64,000 bases of DNA from Planctomycetota bacterium (GTDB lineage Bacteria > Planctomycetota > SZUA-567). The DNA lies in contig JAISJR010000018.1 of the NCBI GenBank assembly GCA_031261425.1, positions 21,329 through 85,328 of the forward strand. Direction: 5' to 3'. Position numbers and translations under genes: made by a program. Below the pieces are notes generated by a model, which was not told the DNA's origin, did no database searches, and was given only the letters and a program-made list of their open reading frames with translations. Shown one piece after another: positions 51,821-60,107 of this stretch (its first letter is position 1; every line of letters begins with the position of its first letter).

Positions 51821-52321
51821 ATGCAACTTCGCTTCGTTGAGGGCGGCGCGGCGTTCGGCTTCGGCACGACGACGCAAAGCGCGGCGGAACACGCGGCGAC
51901 CGGCGCAACCGGCGCGGCGACCAAACAAACCGCGAATAGCACAGCGGAAAACGCGGTGAGCAAATAAACTGAAAGAGAGGAGAACACGACCGGCGTTAGC
52001 AACACGGCGACCGGCACGACCACGCAGAGCGCGACGAATACGCCAAACGCAAGCGCGAGCGTTGAAAACGCGGCGAACAAAGAAAGCGCGAACGCGGCGA
52101 CCGGCACGGGAAATTCGGCGACCACGCCAACCGCGAACGCGACGACCGGCGTGGCGCAAAGCGCGACGACTAATCAAAACGCGAGCGCGGAAACGAGCAA
52201 CAACAGCGCAACGAATAGACCGGTCATTGGCGCGGAAACGAATAAAGAGGCGGGGATTACGGACGGACAAAAATTCCTCAAAACTCACGATGACCCGGAC
52301 TTGCTGAAAACTAACGACTAA
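51821..52321 (+). pseudogene. Thr/Ala/Asn/Ser-rich low-complexity gene split by an in-frame stop
   Basis: One frame of 167 codons runs from ATG 51821 to TAA 52321 and is interrupted by a single TAA at 51965. Both sides have the same composition (units such as GTTTQSA occur on both sides), ending with a charged segment QKFLKTHDDPDLLKTND. The opposite strand is Arg-rich nonsense. Low-complexity tails of this kind are found at the C-terminus of VirB6/TrbL-type conjugation proteins, so this may be the remnant of such a gene. No ribosome-binding site precedes 51821, and the second half has no start codon. A decayed gene is the likeliest reading. Confidence 0.5.
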
Positions 52322-52372
52322 TTTTTTTTCATCGCCGCAAATACGGCAAACCCTCACAAAAGGAGGAACACA

Positions 52373-52648
52373 ATGGCTACCGAACCAATCACGCGGATTG
52401 CGCCGCAACCCAAATTCTCCCGCGAAAAAAAGTTCTATCTGAAAATTTTCGCGATTCTGGGCGTGGTTTTAATCGTGATTCTTGTCGCCAAACTCTGGGA
52501 ACATCACAAAATCGACAACGACCTCCGGCGGCAAGCAAAAGAATTATCGGTGCTGGAACAGGTGAATAAAGACGAAAAGGAGGCGCTCGAACGCATTGAA
52601 AACGCGGGCAAAACTCCGGCTTCCGCGCCCGCATCCACCGGCAAATAA
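52373..52648 (+). CDS. Small single-span membrane protein with coiled coil
   Basis: A 91-residue protein with a strong AAAGGAGGAACACA ribosome-binding site. One membrane span lies at about 24-41 (IFAILGVVLIVILVAKLW), followed by a charged helix (RRQAKELSVLEQVNKDEKEALERIE in overlapping heptads) and a Pro/Ala tail. It resembles small accessory proteins of conjugation gene clusters but has no specific signature. It is followed 9 bp later by the glutaredoxin-like gene. Confidence 0.7.
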   Translation: MATEPITRIAPQPKFSREKKFYLKIFAILGVVLIVILVAKLWEHHKIDNDLRRQAKELSVLEQVNKDEKEALERIENAGKTPASAPASTGK

Positions 52649-52657
52649 GGAAAACAA

Positions 52658-52936
52658 ATGGAAATTATTGAAATGTTGAAACAAAGTGATTGCCCCCGTT
52701 GCGCCGATGCCAAATCGTCGCTCACTAAACTCGGCTATCAGGTCGTCGAAATTTCGGTCGGGACGTTAATCAACCGCCCCGACCGCGACGACCTGATGGC
52801 GGCGGTCAGCGACAACAACGGGCAAGTGCCGTTAATGCGCCTGCAAGGGCAAGGCGCACGGTGGGTAACGGCGGTGGAAGAGTTGTTTGAATTACGTCGC
52901 GCCCACGATGACCGCGATAAAGGAATGTCGTGGTGA
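52658..52936 (+). CDS. Glutaredoxin-like protein (CPRC active site)
   Basis: A 92-residue thioredoxin-fold protein. The redox motif DCPRC is at 11-15, followed by a helix with KSSLTKLGYQVVEIS, and the cis-Pro segment is GQVPLM near 55-60. It is shorter than thioredoxin and close to NrdH/glutaredoxin size. Genes of this type occur in conjugative elements, where they may help disulfide chemistry or a ribonucleotide reductase. Here no partner is evident. It lies between the small membrane protein and the MuF-C/ankyrin gene on the same strand. Confidence 0.78.
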   Translation: MEIIEMLKQSDCPRCADAKSSLTKLGYQVVEISVGTLINRPDRDDLMAAVSDNNGQVPLMRLQGQGARWVTAVEELFELRRAHDDRDKGMSW

Positions 52937-52995
52937 AATTTTCTTTTTGGCGTTGATAACCGGCATTTTTCGACACCAAAAAGAAAGGCGGAACT

Positions 52996-54549
52996 GTGGA
53001 TACAAACGAACGTTTTAATGAGGAGTTGGCGCAATTTTTCGCCGGCGAATTGCCCGCGCATCATATTTTTAAGTTGGGATTGCCGGGCGAAATTTTGCGC
53101 AACACCGGCTTTCCGCCCAATGATGAAATCGAATTGCCCGCCGCTCGCTTACGCGAAAAAATGAGTGTCGAGCGGCATCCGTTCGACCCGAACGAAGTGA
53201 AAAATTTAGTTTCTGCGTTGGCAGAGCCGGTCGCGGTTTTCGGTTATGGCGACGAAAGCAAGGCGCAAAATGTGATTGTGGATTTACAGAAAGACGGAAA
53301 AAACTTCTTGGCGGGGATTCATTTCAATCAAGAGCGGGACGGAATGGTTGTTTCGAGCGTCAGAACGCTGTTCAACAAAGATGTCCATAAGTGGTTGAAT
53401 TGGATCGGCGGCAAGCGGAATGAATTGCTGTATGCGGACATAAAAAAACTTCAGGGCTTGGTAGCCCAACAGCAGACCAATACCGCTGACGTGGACTACC
53501 TCGACCTGAAAGTGATAGAGAATTTAATCGAGCGCCACCGTGCTGTCAAGGATTATTACTCGCCGTCAGCGTTAAAACCGACGACGCAAAACAAAGGGGA
53601 AAAGATGGCTGATTCAATTTTTTCGTCAATCACGGACAAATTAAAATCCGTTCTTGGCATTCCGGCGAGCGACGCGGCGGACGAGCAGTTCTTGGACGCG
53701 GACGACGCATCGCAAGTGAACCGTGACAGTGAGGATTTTGAAAGAATGAAGTCCGTAGGGCTGTTGACACCCGCTCGTGCCGCAGAGCCGATAGTCCCGA
53801 TTGCGGACTTCGACGAAAAGATTACCCGTTTAGAGGCGCGAGTCAACAAAGTGTCTATTCCGCTTGCCGCTAATGGCGAACCGCCATTGGCAGTGATTGC
53901 CGCGCTTCGTGGGGAAAAAATGGCTGTTTCAAACAAGGAATTTTTTGAGGTGGTAAGAAGCGGCTCGCTCGCCGACGTGCAAGCGGCGATTGTAGCCGGC
54001 GCGGATGTGAACGCCAAATTCGACACTTACGACGATACACCGTTACATAGTGCCGCCGGGAAGAATCCAAATCCCGAAATTATCACCGCGCTGATTAAAG
54101 CGGGCGCGGACGTGAATGCCAAAGACGTTCAAGATGGGACGCCGTTACACGATGCTGTTTTGAGAAATCCCGCCGTTATCGCCGCGCTGATTAGCGCGGG
54201 CGCAAACGTCAACGACAAAACGTTCGAGGATAAAACGCCGTTGGATTACGCAGTAGAAAAAGGCAATAAAGAAGTTGTTGACTTGCTTCGCGCCGCGGGT
54301 GCAAAAACGGGCAAAGAGTTGTTCGACGAGTGGACGGTAACGAAATACATTAGCGGCGAGGTGGAAAACCAAGACCCGAATGTGAAAGCGTTTGACGAGC
54401 GGGCGAAGGAAACCATTAACGCCGCTCTCGCGGCAACCGCCAAGAAAATGGGGATTTCTTATCGCGACAAAGCCGTCGAGAACGAGAAGCCCCAAACGGT
54501 GGAAAAAGAAGTCGCGCCGGTGGGACGTAGCGCGGGAATGGGGCGATAG
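52996..54549 (+). CDS. MuF-C (PBECR-type) toxin-like domain protein with ankyrin repeats
   Basis: A 517-residue modular protein starting with GTG (AAAGGCGGA upstream). Residues about 20-195 match the MuF-C domain of phage and element polyvalent proteins (ILRNTGFP, HPFDPNEVKNL, VVSSVRTLF), a presumed RNase-like PBECR fold. A linker with internal duplication of GEKMA/VSN follows. Three to four ankyrin repeats come next (about 310-435), then a C-terminal module from DEWTVTKY at residue 444 ending GRSAGMGR. The same C-terminal module reappears at the right edge of the window. MuF-C domains are usually delivered toxins; the ankyrins may bind a target. Partial copies are at 44343-44846. Confidence 0.75.
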   Translation: MDTNERFNEELAQFFAGELPAHHIFKLGLPGEILRNTGFPPNDEIELPAARLREKMSVERHPFDPNEVKNLVSALAEPVAVFGYGDESKAQNVIVDLQKDGKNFLAGIHFNQERDGMVVSSVRTLFNKDVHKWLNWIGGKRNELLYADIKKLQGLVAQQQTNTADVDYLDLKVIENLIERHRAVKDYYSPSALKPTTQNKGEKMADSIFSSITDKLKSVLGIPASDAADEQFLDADDASQVNRDSEDFERMKSVGLLTPARAAEPIVPIADFDEKITRLEARVNKVSIPLAANGEPPLAVIAALRGEKMAVSNKEFFEVVRSGSLADVQAAIVAGADVNAKFDTYDDTPLHSAAGKNPNPEIITALIKAGADVNAKDVQDGTPLHDAVLRNPAVIAALISAGANVNDKTFEDKTPLDYAVEKGNKEVVDLLRAAGAKTGKELFDEWTVTKYISGEVENQDPNVKAFDERAKETINAALAATAKKMGISYRDKAVENEKPQTVEKEVAPVGRSAGMGR

Positions 54550-54590
54550 GAATTTTTTTCTGGCGTCTAAAAAAATGGAGAGGTGCGACG

Positions 54591-55826
54591 ATGCGATTAT
54601 TTATTGCGGAGAAGCCGGAGTTGGCGCGAGCGATTGCGGACGGGTTGGGCGGCGGTAAGAAAAACCAAAGTATCGGCGCTTATGAGTGCGGCGACGACCG
54701 CGTAACGTGGTGCTACGGTCATATGTTGGCGCTTTGCCCGCCGGAGGAATACGACGCGAAATACGCCAAGTGGCATCTCGCCGACTTGCCGTTTGCCTTT
54801 ATTCCGTGGCGAAAAAAAGCGGACGATTCCGGCGTGGATAGCGACGACGCGAATGAGAAAAGATTTGCCGAGAGTCGATTACAGCAACTCGACAATGTTC
54901 TTGCGCTCATCAAAAAAGCCGACTCAATTGTTCACGCCGGCGACCCGGACGCGGAGGGGCAATTACTCGTTGACGAAATTCTGGGTCGAGCGTCTATGGC
55001 GTCGATAGCCGACTCCAAGCCGGTGAAGCGCGTTCTCATCAATGACAACACGCCCGCCGTCGTGAAAAAGTCGCTCGCGAATTTACGCGACAATGCGGAG
55101 TTTGCCGGACTGTCGGCGGCGGCGGAAGCGCGGCAAGTCGGCGACCAACTTTACGGATTTAATATGACGCGGCTTTACACGCTGACCGCACTGCAAGCCG
55201 GTTATGCCGGTGGCACGCTGTCGGTCGGGCGCGTCCAGACACCGATTTTGGGTTTGGTGGTGCGGCGCGACCGCGAACACGCGGGGCATAACAAAGCATT
55301 TTACTACACCGTAACCGGCGATTTCGCGGTGGACAAATTGGGGGCGGCTACCGCCCTGCGGACGGCTACCGCCTTGAAGTTTCCGGCGACGTATCAAGTT
55401 GCGGACGGCGACGCGAAAGACGAGAAAGGGCGGTTTGCCGACGAAGCGCAAGCGAACGCGATTGTCGCGGAAGTTAAGGGTAAAGCGGCGCAAATCACCA
55501 CGGCGGAAACCGCCGAAAAACAATTGCCCGCGCCGTTGCCTTACAACTTGTTGAAGTTGCAAACCGCCGCGGCGCGGCTTTACAAAATGAAGCCGGACAC
55601 CGTTAAAGACATCACGCAAACGTTGCGTGAGAAACATCATCTCATCACTTACAACCGCTCGGACTGCCAATATCTATCCGAGGAGCAACACGCCGACGCG
55701 CCGGCAGTAGACCACGCGGAAACGCGCGAGTTGGAGAAAGAAAAAACCCAAGAACGGACGCCGGAAGAAAAGAAGTTAGAGAAAGTGCCGGAGCGTTCCG
55801 CCGGACGCGGCGGTGTGAGCCGGTAA
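54591..55826 (+). CDS. DNA topoisomerase III, truncated core with grafted tail
   Basis: A 411-residue type IA topoisomerase of the conjugative-element TopB kind. The TOPRIM site is FIAEKPELA (Glu7) and GDPDAEGQL (117-125, DxDxEG). The GGTLSVGRVQTPILG block follows and the active-site Tyr354 is in LITYNRSDCQYL. Family members run to 600-700 residues; here the sequence leaves the family right after SEEQHADAP (about 370). It then ends in a charged tail (RELEKEKTQERTPEEKK, then ERSAGRGGVSR). About 200-250 residues closing the toroid are missing, probably by an in-frame deletion that kept the tail. Strand passage is doubtful. Confidence 0.85.
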   Translation: MRLFIAEKPELARAIADGLGGGKKNQSIGAYECGDDRVTWCYGHMLALCPPEEYDAKYAKWHLADLPFAFIPWRKKADDSGVDSDDANEKRFAESRLQQLDNVLALIKKADSIVHAGDPDAEGQLLVDEILGRASMASIADSKPVKRVLINDNTPAVVKKSLANLRDNAEFAGLSAAAEARQVGDQLYGFNMTRLYTLTALQAGYAGGTLSVGRVQTPILGLVVRRDREHAGHNKAFYYTVTGDFAVDKLGAATALRTATALKFPATYQVADGDAKDEKGRFADEAQANAIVAEVKGKAAQITTAETAEKQLPAPLPYNLLKLQTAAARLYKMKPDTVKDITQTLREKHHLITYNRSDCQYLSEEQHADAPAVDHAETRELEKEKTQERTPEEKKLEKVPERSAGRGGVSR

Positions 55827-55876
55827 GTTTTGCGGCAGTGGGAGTAATGCCGCAGGAGCCCTTGTGAGGGTGGCGG

Positions 55877-55907
55877 CGGCATTTTCCCCTTGCCGTTTTT
55901 TTATTTT
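55877..55907 (+). terminator. Probable terminator after topoisomerase gene
   Basis: A short stem CGGCA (55877-55881) with TGCCG (55891-55895), 9-base loop, then T7ATTTTT. It ends the rightward topoisomerase transcript. Confidence 0.55.
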
Positions 55908-55992
55908 TGGCGTTTTTCTACGCAGTTTGCAACCGGATTCGGATTTTTGTAAAATACCGGTCGTGATTAACTTCAACGCAAAGGAGCAAATT

Positions 55993-56286
55993 ATGAACGC
56001 GGTTATGGAAGCGAGACCGGAGCCGGAGATTTACCGGCACGGCAAAGACCGGAATTTCACCAGAGACGAAGCCGATGAGATACGCGACCGCGCAATGGAA
56101 GCGTATGACCGAGGCGACCGCGAGGAATTTCGGCGGATTTACAAAGCCATTCCCATTAGCCCGAACGTGGTGGAAGCGTTTGCCGGCGGTTATGGCAAAG
56201 ACGCGATAATGGCGTGTGGTTTTGATTTGACGGAAGCGAACTTAAAACTTGGGGAGGGATGGTTAAATGCCTACGCCAGAAAATAA
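55993..56286 (+). CDS. Unknown charged protein of conjugative element, 97 residues
   Basis: The ATG at 55993 follows AAGGAG with seven-base spacing. The protein is strongly charged (RHGKDRNFTRDEADEIRDR, then DRGDREEFRRIYK) and ends with a folded-looking segment GKDAIMACGFDLTEANLKLG. The segment KDAIMACGFDLTEAN and the D-x-T-x-x-E-x-x-x-G pattern also appear in the 122-residue protein encoded at 58791-59159 (GDFTATEIKYGKDWLEK), so the two may be distantly related. Function unknown. It overlaps the next gene by 20 bp in a rightward transfer operon ending with the coupling protein. Confidence 0.65.
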   Translation: MNAVMEARPEPEIYRHGKDRNFTRDEADEIRDRAMEAYDRGDREEFRRIYKAIPISPNVVEAFAGGYGKDAIMACGFDLTEANLKLGEGWLNAYARK

Positions 56287-56887
56287 ACTCACCGACCTTG
56301 CCATTTTATCTGACAGCACCGAAGCCGCGACGGAAAAAGTGGCGCAAACCCGCGCCGCCAAGCGGGAAAAGACCGCTTATCAAAAGTATGCGGCGGAAAT
56401 TCGCCGGCAAATGGACGCCGCGCACAAGGTCGAAGACCTGGTGGAACTTGAAATGACCTTGCAATTGTTTGACAACAAATTTGCGAATACGAAAGACGAC
56501 GAAACCAGTATTAGAATTGCGGTCGCCGATTACGCCGCCTTGAAAGAAACGATTGAGCAAATGCGCCGCTCGCCGACAGAATACTTTAAGGCGAATCTCG
56601 GACTAAAAGAAGTCGGCGGTGATTTCAGAAAACAGCCGCACAGTCGCGGCGCGCATCAAATAGAAGGTAATCTCTCCCGTTTAAGAAATCGCCTATCGTT
56701 CGGCGCCGAGAATGAAATCCCGTTGTGGAGCGCGCGAACGGATGTCGCCTGTAAGACCAAAATATGGCTGAAAAATCTGCACAACGAATTGGTGAATACG
56801 CATCTGAAAACTTTAACGCCGGAAGAATTAGCCGTGTTGAAAGACAGAGACCGCGCCGCCAACCAGAGTAAAGGCAGAGAGCGATAA
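56267..56887 (+). CDS. Unknown helical protein upstream of coupling protein, 206 residues
   Basis: A hydrophilic, largely helical protein without recognised domain (KVAQTRAAKREKTAYQKYA, ELEMTLQLFDNKFAN, ETIEQMRRSPTEYFKANLG). It overlaps the preceding gene by 20 bp, and its stop overlaps the coupling-protein start by one base (ATGA context), so all three are probably co-translated. Context suggests an accessory transfer protein. It shows general helix content like the 210-residue protein at 58162-58794 but no clear homology by eye. The C-terminus is basic (NQSKGRER). Confidence 0.62.
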   Translation: MPTPENKLTDLAILSDSTEAATEKVAQTRAAKREKTAYQKYAAEIRRQMDAAHKVEDLVELEMTLQLFDNKFANTKDDETSIRIAVADYAALKETIEQMRRSPTEYFKANLGLKEVGGDFRKQPHSRGAHQIEGNLSRLRNRLSFGAENEIPLWSARTDVACKTKIWLKNLHNELVNTHLKTLTPEELAVLKDRDRAANQSKGRER

Positions 56888-58170
56888 TGAACGAACTGAA
56901 CAATCAAATTGGCGAGAGCGGCGAACAGGCGCGGAAGTGGCGGCGAGTAACTATCGCCGTCATTCTTTTTAGTTTCGCGGCGGGGTTTGTCGTCGCGACG
57001 CAGTATTTCGCGCGATTGTGCGCTTACGACGCGGCGCTCGGTTTTAACATCGGCGGCTGGTATTTTCCCGCGATGATAGTCGTGTGGACAATCAAATGGC
57101 ATAGCGTTCCGACGCTGACCGAACCGTTGCGCGTGGCGGTGATACTCGGCGTGGCGGTCGCCGGTGGCGGAATGTTCATTTATTTGGTGGCAAGCCATAT
57201 TGCGAAGCAATCGGCGCGGGGTAATGCGATTCTGCACGGCTCGGCGCACTGGGCGAGCGAAAAAGAAATCCGCGACGCGCAGGTTTTGGACAACCCGGAC
57301 GGCGTTTACATCGGCGCGTGGAAAGACAAGCGCGGCAACATCCGCTACTTGCGCGATTCGGGACCGGCGCACGTTCTTTGTTTTGCGCCGACCCGAAGCG
57401 GCAAGGGAGTCGGTCTCGTTCTGCCGACGTTGCTCTCGTGGCAACACAGCGCGATTGTCGCCGACCTCAAAGGCGAACTCTGGGAGTTGACTGCCGGTTG
57501 GCGCAAGGAATGGGCGAAAAATAAAGTCATTCGTTTCGAGCCGGGTAATCCGACCGGTAGCGCCAAGTGGAATCCCTTTGACGAAATCCGTATCGGCACG
57601 GAATACGAATTTGCCGACGTGTCGGACTTGTCGCAACTCTACGAGCGTTACGTCAAAGACGAATCCATCACGTCGAATTGCCACGTGCAAATTGCGTTTC
57701 CGCCGAACCGCTTTGAAACGGCGAAGTATTTATCGGATATGCTCGGCACGACGACGGTTAAAGAGGAGCATTACCAAACGTCCGGCAAGCGGATAGCGAT
57801 ATTCAACGATTCGGTCAACAAGAGCATCAACCTGACGCAACGCCCGTTGTTGACGCCGGACGAGACGATGACGTTGCCGGGCGCGAAAAAAAATCAGGCG
57901 GGAGACATTATCGAGGCGGGCGATATGGTCATAAAAATCGCCGGTTTTGCGCCGATTTACGGCAAACAACCGCTGTATTTCCAAGACCCGGTTTTCTCGA
58001 AGCGGTCGAAACTCCCCGCCCCCAAAGAAACGGACAAAATCGAAAAAATAGACGAGGGGAAAACGGATAACCGCGACGAGGAAGTTAGTAATGAGGCGAG
58101 CGAGGTAAGTGCAGAAAAAGCGACCGAAGTAAGTGAGGAAAGCGCACCCGCCGCAGGGCTTTTATCGTGA
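56887..58170 (+). CDS. VirD4/TraG-type coupling protein with internal deletion of the Walker B region
   Basis: Coupling proteins are inner-membrane ATPases that hand relaxase-DNA and effectors to the type IV secretion channel. Residues 22-103 contain the membrane spans, and Walker A APTRSGKGV is at 168-176. After EYEFADV (about 245) the sequence jumps to SDLSQLYERY...ITSNCHVQIAFPPN, the part that normally follows Walker B by 20 residues. About 200 residues including the (D/E)-rich Walker B and the all-alpha domain are missing; the usual length is near 640, here 427. The frame is kept. A charged Glu/Lys tail follows 385. Without Walker B it should not hydrolyse ATP. Confidence 0.87.
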   Translation: MNELNNQIGESGEQARKWRRVTIAVILFSFAAGFVVATQYFARLCAYDAALGFNIGGWYFPAMIVVWTIKWHSVPTLTEPLRVAVILGVAVAGGGMFIYLVASHIAKQSARGNAILHGSAHWASEKEIRDAQVLDNPDGVYIGAWKDKRGNIRYLRDSGPAHVLCFAPTRSGKGVGLVLPTLLSWQHSAIVADLKGELWELTAGWRKEWAKNKVIRFEPGNPTGSAKWNPFDEIRIGTEYEFADVSDLSQLYERYVKDESITSNCHVQIAFPPNRFETAKYLSDMLGTTTVKEEHYQTSGKRIAIFNDSVNKSINLTQRPLLTPDETMTLPGAKKNQAGDIIEAGDMVIKIAGFAPIYGKQPLYFQDPVFSKRSKLPAPKETDKIEKIDEGKTDNRDEEVSNEASEVSAEKATEVSEESAPAAGLLS

Positions 58171-58794
58171 AAAACCGCCGCGTGAAAAACCGATGTCGCG
58201 CAATTCTTTGTCCATATCAGCAAGATTTTGTTTGAAGTATTGCTTAATTTGCGGCTCATAATTTTTAGCGATTTCGCGATGTTTTTCTTTCGCGAGGCGC
58301 AACGTTTTATTGCCAAGTTCAATCATTTCGTCGTATCCGGCTTTAACGCTTTCGGGTTGTCCGACCGAACATTCTTTCATTAGTTCGATAAACGAATTGA
58401 TTTGCGTTATGCCGCGATTTCTGGGCAAAACCGCGTAATCATTTTTAGCGTCAGTAGTATCAATGGTGCTTTTGATATAAGCGAAACCGTCTTTCACCAT
58501 TTGCTTGGCTGTGCCAAGCAACGCTAAATAATTTTTCTGCACGGCGGCGACTTTTGCGCGGTCGTCATCAGTGGACATCAATTGTGTTTGACTGTTCAAT
58601 ACGCCATAACCAACGGCAATCAAACGCAAAAGGTTGTCGGAATTGTCAGCAGTGAAATCTTTAAGCGATTTCGCAAATTCATCATTAGCGACTTTTAGAT
58701 TGTTTGCCGCAACAGTTTCATTTGCCTGACCAACGCGAAAAACGTTGTAATCAAGAGCATCCCACAATCTATTTTTGTTTTTTTTAGCAGTCAT
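58162..58794 (-). CDS. Unknown helical protein with C-terminal GFSRGGFSR tail
   Basis: A 210-residue, mostly helical cytoplasmic protein (NETVAANNLKVANDEFAKSL, DRAKVAAVQKNYLALLG). No domain is recognised. It ends with a doubled GFSR unit, matching the Ser-Arg tails of the relaxase and others in this element. Its 3' end overlaps the convergent coupling-protein gene by 9 bp, and its ATG overlaps the stop of the 122-residue gene (ATGA), so those two are coupled. It could be a secreted or oriT-associated protein; this is inference from the tail. Confidence 0.62.
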   Translation of the reverse strand: MTAKKNKNRLWDALDYNVFRVGQANETVAANNLKVANDEFAKSLKDFTADNSDNLLRLIAVGYGVLNSQTQLMSTDDDRAKVAAVQKNYLALLGTAKQMVKDGFAYIKSTIDTTDAKNDYAVLPRNRGITQINSFIELMKECSVGQPESVKAGYDEMIELGNKTLRLAKEKHREIAKNYEPQIKQYFKQNLADMDKELRDIGFSRGGFSR

Positions 58795-59159
58795 TTTTCT
58801 AACCAGTCCTTTCCGTATTTAATTTCAGTGGCGGTAAAATCGCCGTCATAATCAAGCACCCATTCTTTGCCGAAGAAATCTTTCATCCCTTTAATCCAAT
58901 CGGGAAGCACGGGGCAAAGATGGTGCAAGGTTTCGTATTCTTCGCCATCGGTCAAAGTAATGGCTTTTTTCAAGGCGCACATTTCGTTAAGGGTGAACGT
59001 TCGCGTCCGTCCTTGCAAATATGGTCTATTACAATTAGTGTAGGTAAGTTCTTCCGGCGACAGATATTTTTTCACGGCGTTCTGCACAAGGGCTTCGATT
59101 TCTTCGGCGGTTAAATCCGGCGCTTCTTGTTCGCGATATGCTTCTGCGATGGTGGGCAT
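58791..59159 (-). CDS. Unknown 122-residue protein, coupled to the GFSR-tail gene
   Basis: A small acidic protein, N-terminus helical (TAEEIEALVQNAVKKYLSPEE), with three Cys residues (NCNRPYLQG, NEMCALKK, HLCPVLPDW). The C-terminal GDFTATEIKYGKDWLEK ends in a basic residue. No family is recognised. The start has GGAGAAAAC upstream. It begins a two-gene leftward unit. The C-terminal segment is faintly similar to that of the 97-residue protein at 55993-56286, suggesting a shared small domain of this element. Confidence 0.62.
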   Translation of the reverse strand: MPTIAEAYREQEAPDLTAEEIEALVQNAVKKYLSPEELTYTNCNRPYLQGRTRTFTLNEMCALKKAITLTDGEEYETLHHLCPVLPDWIKGMKDFFGKEWVLDYDGDFTATEIKYGKDWLEK

Positions 59160-59278
59160 TGTTTTCTCCTTTCGGTAGTGGTTAAAAGTAGGCGCGGGAT
59201 TTTACGAAAACGCCGTGTCAACTCAATTTGAGAACAATTTTTTATCGTCAATTATTCTAACGTGCAAAAAGGCAAAAA

Positions 59279-59965
59279 ATGAGCAACTCCTCAATCGTGC
59301 CGACAACGGCAAGCGTCGAGGACGCTCCACATCGCGACAGTTGCGCCGGTTGTCGCGCCCAACAAACGATGATTATTTTTTTAACGGCGGACGCCAAAGA
59401 AAAAAGACGCGACGCCCAAATAACAACATTCACGCCCAGCGGTGATGGGTTTGAACGCTTTTTGATGCGCGTTATCGGCGGCGTCATCGCGGCGTTTCTC
59501 ATTACTTTTTGCGTGTTCTACTTTTTCGATTGGCACATTAACGAGTCGCCCTCATTCCCGCGCGGGATTTACAAAATGAACGCCGGTTATCGACCGGTGA
59601 TTGGCGACTTGGTGTTTTTTGCGCCGCCCGACGCGCCGATTTTTCGCGCCGCGCAAGCCAACGGCTATTTCAAGCGCGGTAATTATTTGTTGAAAAAGTT
59701 AGCGGCGGCAAGCGGTGACGTGGTAACGATTTCCGCCGCTGGCGTAACGGTGAACGGCGCGATGTTGCCCAACAGTAAGCCGCTTAAATTCGACGGCGGC
59801 GGACGCCCGCTCAAACCGGTGACGCTGACCGATTATCGCCTCGCCGTTGGCGAAGTGCTGCTGATGTCCGACTACTCGCCGCAATCGTTTGACGCGCGTT
59901 ATTTCGGCGTTCAGAACGAAGCGGACATCACCGGCACGGCGCGTCCGGTGTGGATTTGGGACTAA
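59279..59965 (+). CDS. TraF-type conjugal transfer signal peptidase (S26 family)
   Basis: TraF peptidases process the pilin subunit and are related to leader peptidase. After a 60-residue cytoplasmic leader there is a membrane span (about 63-83) followed by INESPSFPRGIY (87-98) with the presumed catalytic Ser92. The Lys is in NYLLKKLAAASGDVVTI (near 139). The C-terminal VLLMSDYSPQSFDARYFG block is typical. The usual length is about 180; the listed ATG has only a weak site (AAAAGGC), and a start nearer the membrane span (59369 or 59465) is possible. It indicates that the element encoded or used a pilus-forming type IV system. Confidence 0.85.
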   Translation: MSNSSIVPTTASVEDAPHRDSCAGCRAQQTMIIFLTADAKEKRRDAQITTFTPSGDGFERFLMRVIGGVIAAFLITFCVFYFFDWHINESPSFPRGIYKMNAGYRPVIGDLVFFAPPDAPIFRAAQANGYFKRGNYLLKKLAAASGDVVTISAAGVTVNGAMLPNSKPLKFDGGGRPLKPVTLTDYRLAVGEVLLMSDYSPQSFDARYFGVQNEADITGTARPVWIWD

Positions 59966-60107
59966 TTTGATTTACGCGAAGCGCGTTCCTATATCTTGTG
60001 GTCAAAAATCGGCGCCGGCGCCGGCGGCTAAAAGTTGTAGTTGTTAAGACCAAACGAGTTAAATAATGCCGTGTTTTTGCCCCATCACAAGATATGGGAT
60101 TGCGGTT

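Noticed and set aside
51806..52408. 200-codon Arg-rich frame on the minus strand
   Set aside because: It is the reverse of a Thr/Asn/Ala low-complexity coding region; composition (runs of Arg) is what GC-biased codons give when read backwards.
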